NCBI RefSeq assembly: GCF_000423585.1
Contig: NZ_AUIG01000015.1
Location: 28,971-92,970 of the forward strand
Reading direction: 5' to 3'
DNA from: Salinimicrobium xinjiangense DSM 19287
Lineage (GTDB): Bacteria; Bacteroidota; Bacteroidia; Flavobacteriales; Flavobacteriaceae
Length of the DNA stretch: 64,000 nucleotides
Shown: piece by piece, positions 19,100 to 26,700 of the stretch
How the letters are laid out: each line of letters begins with the position of its first letter
Numbering within the stretch: position 1 is the first letter of the stretch
Program-made: the position numbers and the translations under genes
The notes under the pieces: model-generated
The model's input: only the letters and a program-made list of their open reading frames with translations
Databases searched by the model: none
What the model was told of the DNA's origin: nothing

Positions 19100-19509
19100 C
19101 TTGAAGAGATTTGAATGATCACGAAAATTGTTGCAAATCTCGAGAAATCCCACGAATTTTTTAATGAAAAAAGAAATAGCCGATAATGATGATTATTGGG
19201 TGAAGAACCGATAATAACTAACTGCCAGAAATAAATCCACCTAGCGGAATAGAAAAAGATAACCTAACATACCAATAAAATAAAGTGGTGCGCAAACAAG
19301 CTGCACCTTTAGAAAAAATCCGTCTTCATTGATCTGATCCAGATATCTCTTAAAATCAGTTTTTTCTTTCCAGATGTTATTAGTAGTTTTTATTCTTCGT
19401 CAGATTAAATTATCCGGGGGTATCTTAAGGACGCTGAACTATAGGGTTTGTTTCAGCGATACCCCCTAATTAACATCATTTTAATTAGCTGCTGCTATAA
19501 TGCTGCTGT
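19100..19509. other. Intergenic spacer containing a nested inverted repeat
   Basis: Apart from the structured element at 19416-19466 (annotated separately) this spacer is AT-rich, with no open frame I can support and no repeat from the heptamer family. Confidence 0.5.
19416..19466. repeat. Nested inverted repeat, possible structured RNA or terminator
   Basis: GGGGGTATC (19416-19424) pairs perfectly with GATACCCCC (19458-19466). Stacked directly inside on the 3' side, GCTGAA (19433-19438) pairs with TTCAGC (19452-19457), leaving an 8-nt 5' bulge and a 13-nt loop. The GC-rich stem stands out sharply from AT-rich surroundings. It lies about 45 nt beyond the stop of the 51-aa gene, so it may be that gene's 3' element. 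No T-run follows on either strand. Confidence 0.5.
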
Positions 19510-19665
19510 TCACTGCAGGAACCAAATAAGAAAAGCCAGTAGCCCAAGAAAGATTATCCCTATAAAAATAAGTTGACCTTTTAAAAACAGCCAGTCCCAG
19601 TTTATTTGAGAAATATAAGCTTGAAAAACTTCTTTTCGTCCGAAATGATTTTGCCTTACTTCCAT
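19510..19665 (-). CDS. Small single-pass membrane protein (51 aa), family unknown
   Basis: This clean minus-strand frame runs ATG 19665 to TGA 19510. The product is charged at its N-terminus (MEVRQNHFGRKEVFQAY), has an aromatic patch (NWDWLF), then one strong membrane helix (LIFIGIIFLGLLAFLIWFLQ) ending at the stop. The ordered charged-amphipathic-TM layout makes it a better call than the 69-codon frame overlapping it, which has no such structure. It is not linked to a neighbouring operon. Function unknown; small tail-anchored proteins of this type often bind larger membrane complexes, but that is inference. Confidence 0.55.
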   Translation of the reverse strand: MEVRQNHFGRKEVFQAYISQINWDWLFLKGQLIFIGIIFLGLLAFLIWFLQ

Positions 19666-20085
19666 AACTTAATCTGTTTTTGTTCTGCAAGAGAGAGCAA
19701 TTACAATTCCATTTAATTTTTGGATTGAGCTGGAACCTAACGGAAACTTATAGAAGAATTAAATTTTTAAAAGGTAGAAATGTCTTTTTCTGATCCTAAT
19801 CGTCTGCTTGTAGGGCTTTTCAGGCGAAAAGATTAAGCTTACCTACATTGACAGATTTTATCTGCATTTTAACATGAATTGCCTAAAAATCTAAAAAAGA
19901 AAAAGTGTGGAAAGACGGGAATTTCCACAATTGTGTGGAAAAGCCTGAAGGGTTCTAGACCTTTTTAAGATTCCGAAGAAATAATAAAGACTATTTAAAA
20001 AGCCGTTGCACAACACACTTCATTAATACTGAAGGATGGCAACCACTTTTTAAATAGCCTCTCTTATAAACTGATTATTTATATT
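19666..20085. other. Intergenic spacer upstream of the 51-aa gene, ending in the S41 gene's hairpin
   Basis: This 420-nt AT-rich spacer holds the promoter region of the 51-aa gene and the 3' hairpin of the S41 gene at 19991-20057. I see no other gene or repeat. Confidence 0.5.
19991..20057 (-). terminator. Long inverted repeat downstream of the S41 protease gene
   Basis: CTATTTAAAAAG (19991-20002) is a perfect 12-bp inverted match to CTTTTTAAATAG (20046-20057), and GTTGC (20005-20009) pairs with GCAAC (20039-20043) inside. It begins 29 nt past the S41 stop on the minus strand. The A/T-rich outer arm supplies U-rich RNA, so it can act as a terminator. Confidence 0.55.
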
Positions 20086-21576
20086 TTACTTGCGGGTAAT
20101 TATATCCGGAAGCTCATCTACAAACATTTTTTGATATCCTGAATTATTCATTCCGCTTTCACCAACAGTTCTAAAGTTCTCTTCAGCACGTTTTTCCTGC
20201 GAAGTTGCTTCTTGTTGTGGTTTTCCAAGGATATGGTTTATGGCAGCACGCAGTAATGGTTCTTCAGGATCTCCCAGGGTTCCCAGGTTCCCGATATTTT
20301 CGGAAAGATCGATATCAGGATCCAATCCATTCACATAATCTGTTTTACCTACCGCATTGGCAGATTTAAGAACCAATGGTTGCATAGCATAGGTATGATT
20401 TTTATTTATTCCGTCTTTGCTGAAATCATCACTGTCATAAAGAGTGACCGAAGCCTGAAACTTACCGGTGGTGGTTTCACCAACCTGTACTACGTCGATA
20501 TACGGCTCAAGACCATTAATGATTAATTCACTTGCGGAGGCGGTACTTGCTGTAGTGAGAATATAAACCTTGGAAAGATTCAGGCTGTTAATAGCAGCCC
20601 CTGTTCTAATGTTGTTGTCAAACCTGTTAATAATCCTTTCAGGTTCATTTTGTTCGAAATATGTCTGATACTTTTCGTTCCACTGTTCTTTCATAAAGAT
20701 TTCCCCTTTAAACTGTCCTGTTATCATGCTCGCAAGATCTACGGCAGATTCTACAGAGCCTCCGCCATTATATCTCAGATCAAGCACCAGCTCATTTATT
20801 CCCTCACTTTTAAGTTGCGCAAAAGCCTTATTCAGTTCATCATCATAATTCGCTATAAAACTATTGTACATAAGGTAACCGATCTTTTTTCCATCAACAT
20901 TAAGTGTCTTAATTAAATGAACAGGGTTAGCAGAGTAAGAACCCTGGGTGAGTGTCACTGTCTGGTCTGTTAATTTGAGAGTTCCATTCTCAACATACCC
21001 GATGTTGATCGTAAAACTATCGGCAGCCAGTAAAGAAGAAAAATTATTAAGGGTAAGCTTCTGTCCATTGACTTCTGTAAAAATAGTGCCGCGGGTAAGT
21101 CCTGCTTCTGCAGCCGAAGTTCCCGGAATTACATACTGCAGGAAGGCAAAAAGATAATTAGAACCACTTATACGGCCTAAACCGAATTTCATTCCGGCTG
21201 TGCTGCTGCTTATTCCATTGAAACTATCCTCAAGAGCGTTGTAATCATCAGTTAAAAAACTGAACCTGTCCTGGGAAGAAAGCAGATCTTCAAAAAGTTT
21301 TTCAGGAGTTCCGAAAGAGCTTAAAAAATCATTCTTCTCTGCATCCGAATCGAAATAAGCATCGGCAAGCAAAGGAACATCTGCCTTATATAGATAGATT
21401 TCATTTAAACCCGCATAAATAAAGTCTTCAACTTCCAGGTCTGCGACTTCAGCAGTTTCCTCTACCGGATTGGCAGGGGAGAGGTTTTGTTCATGAATTT
21501 CATCTTCTTTTGAGCATGAGGTAAATATCAGGGAGAACAGAAATACTGTCCATAGGGGCAAATTCTTCATCTTCAT
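20086..21576 (-). CDS. S41 family C-terminal-processing peptidase lipoprotein
   Basis: This 496-aa lipoprotein is called from ATG 21576; an ATG two codons later is equally possible. The signal peptide ends TSCSKEDE, giving a lipid-anchored Cys. Domains in order: an N-terminal helical S41 domain (about 40-130), a PDZ domain (GTSAAEAGLTRGTIFTEVNG), and a catalytic S41 domain with ELVLDLRYNGGGS, Ser349 in ASTASASE and Lys372 in TTTGK forming the Ser-Lys dyad. This type occurs widely in Bacteroidota on the cell surface or in the periplasm. Substrate unknown. A long inverted repeat follows the stop. Confidence 0.9.
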   Translation of the reverse strand: MKMKNLPLWTVFLFSLIFTSCSKEDEIHEQNLSPANPVEETAEVADLEVEDFIYAGLNEIYLYKADVPLLADAYFDSDAEKNDFLSSFGTPEKLFEDLLSSQDRFSFLTDDYNALEDSFNGISSSTAGMKFGLGRISGSNYLFAFLQYVIPGTSAAEAGLTRGTIFTEVNGQKLTLNNFSSLLAADSFTINIGYVENGTLKLTDQTVTLTQGSYSANPVHLIKTLNVDGKKIGYLMYNSFIANYDDELNKAFAQLKSEGINELVLDLRYNGGGSVESAVDLASMITGQFKGEIFMKEQWNEKYQTYFEQNEPERIINRFDNNIRTGAAINSLNLSKVYILTTASTASASELIINGLEPYIDVVQVGETTTGKFQASVTLYDSDDFSKDGINKNHTYAMQPLVLKSANAVGKTDYVNGLDPDIDLSENIGNLGTLGDPEEPLLRAAINHILGKPQQEATSQEKRAEENFRTVGESGMNNSGYQKMFVDELPDIITRK

Positions 21577-21673
21577 CTGTAGCAAATTTTGGATACCAAA
21601 GAAATTTCTTTCAGGGGTAATGGTTATCGGCTAAGATATATGCAGCAACTGTGCCAGAATCAGTTATTTAAAG

Positions 21674-21708
21674 GTCTAAAGTCTAAGGATTAAGGTCTAA
21701 AGCTTAGG
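21674..21708. repeat. Short heptamer array (GTCTAAA-type words)
   Basis: Five consecutive 7-bp words, variants of GTCTAAA (also GTCTAAG, GATTAAG, GCTTAGG), fill this stretch without spacing. It is the leftmost member of the heptamer-lattice repeats that dominate the spacers right of 34 kb. Confidence 0.6.
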
Positions 21709-21755
21709 TTTAGAATATCATACTTCTAAAACTTAACTTCCCCACCAGAGCATTT

Positions 21756-21905
21756 TTACTCCCGTCTTTCTTTCTTCTTTTCTTTCTCTTCGGCTTTTCC
21801 TGCCTGTTTGTGCAGTTTTATTATGGAATAGATAATTACCGCAATAAGGACCGCTCCCATTATTACTGCATATCCCCAGGCTGTAGAAGTTATTAAGTAA
21901 ACCAT
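21756..21905 (-). CDS. Small membrane protein (49 aa) at the 3' end of the satD operon
   Basis: The frame runs ATG 21905 to TAA 21756. It encodes a short exported start, one membrane helix (WGYAVIMGAVLIAVIIYSII), then a highly charged Lys/Glu-rich cytosolic tail (KAEEKEKKKERRE). It lies 24 nt after the DUF3307 gene on the same strand, so it is probably the third gene of the satD operon. The TM-then-charged-coil layout resembles CcoQ/FixQ-like or other accessory peptides, but no family is recognised. Confidence 0.65.
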   Translation of the reverse strand: MVYLITSTAWGYAVIMGAVLIAVIIYSIIKLHKQAGKAEEKEKKKERRE

Positions 21906-21929
21906 AATTTCTAAGATAGAGATTTTTCG

Positions 21930-22646
21930 TTAAAGAGTGGTTTTTAGATAGGTATAGGCGAGGCCTACCAAAATGGCTATCGAGAAGCTAAGCAGGGTGC
22001 CAATTAGCACATATTCCGTTAATTTCCTGTCTTTTGTTCGGGAGAGATCACTAAAACGAAGTATTGATTTTGCGGCAATGAGCCAGCCTATTGCCGCCCA
22101 CTGTCCCAGAACAATAAAACCAAAAACAAGGAGTCTTTCCAGGATTCCAATATATTTTCCGGCAAGGGGAAGAGAATCTTCCGGCCGGTCTTCGGGTAGT
22201 GCCCACCGACTCATAAATAGACGCATAAGGATTGCGGAAACAGAAGTTACCAGCAGGATACTGATTAAAAAGAGCAGGATGGCAGGAGTAAAAATTAATT
22301 CTGTCTTGAAGCTGTATGGATGATAAAGATATACTACAATAAAGATGACCAGAAAATGTGCTGTCTGGTCAAGAGCGAATAACCAGCCTCTATTGTACCC
22401 GGATTCAAGATTGAGCTTAGCCAGGTCTATCAGGAAATGAGTTACCAGGATCAGCAGAATACCTGCCCAGTAGCTGAGGTCAAATTGCAGGAGTAGCAGC
22501 AATGCCAGTGCATGTACTCCAAGATGCTTGTAAAGATAACCCGAGCGATGTTTCTTTTTTCTTTTCCCCGCCACCCACCTGTCCGGCTGAAACATAAAAT
22601 CTCCCAATATGTGAGCAAGAATTAATTTTAGAGCAAATAGGATCAT
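21930..22646 (-). CDS. DUF3307 family membrane protein
   Basis: This is a 238-aa integral membrane protein. The family opening is visible (LILAHILGDFMFQPDRWV), then a basic loop (GKRKKKHRSGYLYKHLGVHALALLL), THFLIDLAK, DQTAHFLVIF, and four to five further helices to the C-terminus. DUF3307 has no established function. It overlaps the satD stop by 4 nt (ATGA), so the two are translationally coupled; satD-DUF3307 pairing recurs in many genomes as I recall, which suggests a regulator-membrane effector pair. Confidence 0.88.
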   Translation of the reverse strand: MILFALKLILAHILGDFMFQPDRWVAGKRKKKHRSGYLYKHLGVHALALLLLLQFDLSYWAGILLILVTHFLIDLAKLNLESGYNRGWLFALDQTAHFLVIFIVVYLYHPYSFKTELIFTPAILLFLISILLVTSVSAILMRLFMSRWALPEDRPEDSLPLAGKYIGILERLLVFGFIVLGQWAAIGWLIAAKSILRFSDLSRTKDRKLTEYVLIGTLLSFSIAILVGLAYTYLKTTL

Positions 22647-23242
22647 AGTTCTTTAATTTGTTTCCTGTAATATTTTTCCAGGCGTGTGATCTCATCATAT
22701 CCTCCTCTTTTTAAAGCTTCACTGAGACTGCTCTGAGATTTTCCTAAAACAGCGGCCATTTCTGTCTGATTTTTATTGGGATGTTCGAAAAAAGCTTTTA
22801 TCGTGGTGGCTACCGTCGGACTCCAGTTGTTAGCTGTAAGTAGTGCCAGACTTAATAGCAGGTTCAACTGTTCGTCAAGATCAGGTTGCCCGGTAACAAT
22901 ACCCAGATTTTGCTTTTTTAAAGCCTCAAAACTTTCTCCGGACCTTATAAACGCGGTTCCATTCGATTCACTGATCTTTGCGGCTCTATGGTTCTGTTCT
23001 CCAATTCCTATGCCCGTTCGTACATCAAGATCTCTGAACTCCTTAATAGCTGCTTTAATATGGAATGCAGCTTTTAAAGCATCTTCAGGAACTGTGGAAA
23101 GCTGAAAACTATCTCCCCTGGATATCTCCCATTGGTTAGGAGTTGAACCATACAATTGTAATACTTCCTTAAGGCGTGGTAGCCATGAGGAAGCCTCCTT
23201 GTTTCGCGAATTAATAATGTCACCGGTTATTACTGCAAGCAT
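22643..23242 (-). CDS. SatD-family protein with C-terminal helix-turn-helix
   Basis: This 199-aa protein starts MLAVITGDIINSRN, the SatD family signature, and continues with ISRGDSFQL and VRTGIGIGEQ. The C-terminal 40 residues (NQTEMAAVLGKSQSSLSEAL) form a clear HTH. The name comes from the secretion and acid tolerance locus of streptococci; molecular function is not established. Here it heads a three-gene operon (satD, DUF3307, 49-aa membrane protein). Three 20-bp operator-like sites lie 23-98 bp upstream of its start, so autoregulation by its own HTH is the simplest model. Confidence 0.85.
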   Translation of the reverse strand: MLAVITGDIINSRNKEASSWLPRLKEVLQLYGSTPNQWEISRGDSFQLSTVPEDALKAAFHIKAAIKEFRDLDVRTGIGIGEQNHRAAKISESNGTAFIRSGESFEALKKQNLGIVTGQPDLDEQLNLLLSLALLTANNWSPTVATTIKAFFEHPNKNQTEMAAVLGKSQSSLSEALKRGGYDEITRLEKYYRKQIKEL

Positions 23243-23264
23243 TTAAGAGGTATTTAATTGCGAA

Positions 23265-23340
23265 TATCGGTTTTAAATCCGATATATACAAATATCGGTC
23301 TATAACCCGATAAAAAATATTATCATCTTTTTAACCGATA
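23265..23340. promoter_or_regulatory. Three operator-like sites TATCGG-N8-CCGATA at 28-bp pitch
   Basis: Site 1 is TATCGG (23265-23270) / CCGATA (23279-23284). Site 2 is TATCGG (23293-23298) / CCGATA (23307-23312). Site 3 is degenerate, TATCAT (23321-23326) / CCGATA (23335-23340). Every site is 20 bp with an 8-bp spacer, and successive sites start exactly 28 bp apart with 8-bp linkers. They sit between the divergent satD (start 23242) and CDGSH (start 23424) genes. On the minus strand GATATTTG (complement of 23290-23297), similar to the -7 box, lies between sites 1 and 2, so binding would cover the satD promoter. Confidence 0.75.
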
Positions 23341-23423
23341 ATTTTTTAAAATTTTACCAGGATTTATTCTATTGTCCTGAAACTAAATTCAGGTTACATT
23401 AGCGTTTTAAAAACAGGATAGAG

Positions 23424-23645
23424 ATGTCAAAAACTAAAATTACAGTAAATAACAATGGATCCCTGATCATTGACGGAGATTTTCAAATTTTCGACAAGAA
23501 CGGAAAAGAATATAATCTCGGCGGAAGAGATAAGGTAAGTCTTTGTCGCTGCGGCTTGTCTAAAAACAAACCCTTTTGTGACGGTTCGCACAGGAATCAT
23601 TTTGAGCATGAGGCAGAGGCTTTTGATTTGCCTCCAAAGCCTTAA
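23424..23645 (+). CDS. CDGSH iron-sulfur domain protein
   Basis: This 73-aa protein contains one CDGSH zinc-finger-like domain that binds a [2Fe-2S] cluster through three Cys and one His: Cys41, Cys43, Cys52 and His56 (CRCGLSKNKPFCDGSH). The N-terminal 35 residues form short strands. The mitoNEET-type proteins take part in Fe-S or redox handling; the bacterial single-domain forms have little known biology. It diverges from satD and could share its operators. Confidence 0.93.
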   Translation: MSKTKITVNNNGSLIIDGDFQIFDKNGKEYNLGGRDKVSLCRCGLSKNKPFCDGSHRNHFEHEAEAFDLPPKP

Positions 23646-23691
23646 TAAAACTCTCTTAGATGTGGAAAATGTGTATCTTGTAAATGAATAG

Positions 23692-23721
23692 AAAAAGCAG
23701 CCCCCAAGGATGCTGCTTTTT
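23692..23721. terminator. Bidirectional terminator between CDGSH and kinase genes
   Basis: AAAAAGCAGC (23692-23701) pairs perfectly with GCTGCTTTTT (23712-23721) over a 10-nt loop. U-runs result on both strands. The last base of the stem is the last base of the kinase stop codon. Confidence 0.9.
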
Positions 23722-26700
23722 TAGTTTGCCAGCTGCTTTAGTCCACTTATTATTATCTGAAACTCAATTATTACTTCATTCTGCTTTTCCTGAAGGATCT
23801 TTTCTGTCACCTCACCACCTTTCAACATACTTCTAAATCCCTCTATTTTATTTTTCAGGCGGTTTGCCTGTAAATAATGGATAGAAGTAGTGTTCTTATG
23901 AATAAGGTCTGAGAGTTTTTTGAGATCATGTGATTCAGCTGCAGCAACAAATTCTTCCTGATATGTTTTCATTGTTCCTAAAGAATTTGAAACAAGTTTT
24001 TGAAGTATCTCCTTATTTTTCCCGGCTAACCTGCTGTACCTGGAAATTTCGAAGGAAGACTCGTTTAGCTCCTCCCCAATACGCTCTATAATAAGATCGA
24101 ACCTCATCTTAGCCTGCTCAGAAATCTCTTTGAGCTTCTCCTTTTCTGCACCTTCAGCGATAACAGATATAGCATTTTCGAGATGCTGTGATAGTTCCTT
24201 TAATCCGAGTAAATCGAAAACTACTTTTGATTTGTGCCTTAGATCCTTTAGAAGTTGCAAATCCTTTTTGTTCACTCCCTTTATGAAAACTTGCTTATAC
24301 TCCTTTAATTGAACAAGAACCAGTGGCATTAATTCCTCATCATCTTTAAGTTCCAGGATTAGCATATCATCAGAAGGTGATTGCTCGGTTTGATAATTTT
24401 CTTCTAATTCAAAATAGGAGTGGGGAAGATGAAGTAGAATTTTTTTCTTAAGTTCAAGTGGCTCAAATGGCTTGGTTAAAAGTCCGGTGAATTTGGTAAT
24501 ATACTCTTCCTGTTGCAGTTCCTGATTTTTATCTGCAGTAAGAGCCAGTATAGGAACATCCTTATATGCGGGGATTTTTCTGATCTCATGGCTGGCCTGG
24601 TATCCATCCATAACCGGCATTCTTATATCCATCAGGATGAGGTCATATTGGTTGGTTCTTGCCATCTCTATAGCTTCTTTACCATTTTTTGCCTCATCTG
24701 GATTCACCTTCCACCAGTTTTGAAGAAATTGAATAATAATTTTCCTGTTGATTTCGACATCTTCTACCAACAGAATCTTTAGGTTTTGAAGCTCCTCAGT
24801 TTTCTGAAGCTTCCCGGTGAGGGTAGGTGCCACACTTTCAGTTTTTGCTTCTTTTACAGGTAAACTAAAGTAAAAGAGAGATCCTTCTCCGGGTGTACTT
24901 TTGACCTTTATCCTGCTTCCCATTAATTCAAGAAGGAGCCGGGTGATGCTAAGCCCGAGTCCGGTACCTCCATACTGGCGAACAGTAGAGCTTTCTGCCT
25001 GTGTGAATTTGTCGAAAATATGTTCTAATTTCTCTTCAGAAATTCCTATTCCTGTATCTTCCACTCTAAAGTTGAGCCATAGATTACGTTTTTTCTTTTT
25101 TTCCAGATTTACAGAAATGCAGACTTTTCCATTACTGGTAAACTTTACCGCATTACTTACAAGATTATGTAAGATTTGTGAGAGTTTGAGTTGGTCTGTA
25201 GCAATGCGTACGGGAATTTTATTATCAATGTGCAGTTCAAGGTGAGTTTTTTTGTTAGCTGCCAGGGGTTGGTGAGCTTGTTTAAGATTTACCAAAAGGC
25301 CCGGAAGATCAAAATCTGTTACTGAAAGCTCTGCTTTTCCTGCTTCTAATTTACTGAAGTCAAGTATGTCATTTATCAGGGCAAGGAGGTTCTTGGCAGA
25401 GAAACTCAGGGAATTGAGATCTTCTTTTTGGTCTTCTCTCGGAGCTTTTTCGAGCAGAAGATTTGTGAGGCCTATGACTGCATTTAAAGGAGTTCGTATT
25501 TCATGACTCATTGTGGAAAGAAAATCCTCTTTAGCGCGTGAAGCAGCTTCTGCCTCTTCTTTTGCCTGTACTAAAGCTTCTTCGGCTTCTTTTCGATCAT
25601 GAATATCGATGTTCATGCCAGACCATTTGGTTACCTTTCCCTCGATATCGAAAATGGGGGTGCCCATTACATTGGTCCAGCGTTCATTACCGGAGGCACT
25701 CAGGAGCCTGTATTCCGTGTCAATTTTGGATGTAGTTTCAAGAGCTTCTTTCCATTTCTTTTTTGCATTAAGTCTGTCCTCCGGATGAATGGCATTAAAC
25801 CAGCCTTGTCCTATGAATTCTTCATAAGTTTGGCCTGTAAATTCCCGCCAGGATGGGCTATCCTGTACTACGTTACCGTCCGGCCCTGATTCCCATACAG
25901 CGAGGGCAGAAGCTTCTACCAGATTTCTAAAACGCTGTTCACTTTCCCTCAGAGCTTTTTCTGCCTGGGCCTTCTCTATTGCTACCCATATTTGATCGCT
26001 GACTTCTTCCACCAGGGCTATTTCCTGGGAATGCCATTGGCGAGGGGTCTTTTGTTGAACTACAACGAGAGCTACCAGTTTTTCGTTTTTAACCAGGGGA
26101 ACTGCGATTATCGCCCGTACCCCGGAAGCTCCTATTCTGTCAATAGCTCCTTTATTTTCTTCAAAAGAACTCAAAAGGTCTTTAAGGACAAGCGTTTTCC
26201 CTTCCAGAAATTGTTTTTGAAGTGGAGTACTAAAATCTGAAATTTTTACATTTCCGTGTAGGGGAGCTATGTCATCGAGATATCCTGTTCTTTCTGCCAG
26301 GGTATCTTCATCTTCCAAAATTTCGGAATAGTACGCCCGGTTTACTTCCAGGTGCCTTCCTAAAATACTCATTGCAATCCTCTGGATCTTTGCCGGCTCT
26401 TCTATAGATCGAATAGCATCATTTAAGTTGAGCAGGAAGTTTTTTCTTTCTTCAGCTTCTTTTCGGTCTGTAATGTCCTTGAATATTACAGCTACATGTT
26501 CCTCGTTGGGAGCATCTATTCTAAAGGCGTTAACATCAAACCACCTCCCCAAAGCCTCTGCGTAATCTTCAAATCTTATGGATTCTCCTGTTCGTGCTAC
26601 GTCGCCATAGGTCTTCTTCCAGTAATCTTCAATTCCCGGAACGAGTTCGTTAATTGTTTTTCCAAGGACATTCTTTAAACCTGTCTGATCTTCAAAAACA

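Noticed and set aside
19481..19690. 69-codon minus-strand frame
   Set aside because: It overlaps the better 51-aa membrane protein frame and shows no signal, TM or domain pattern.
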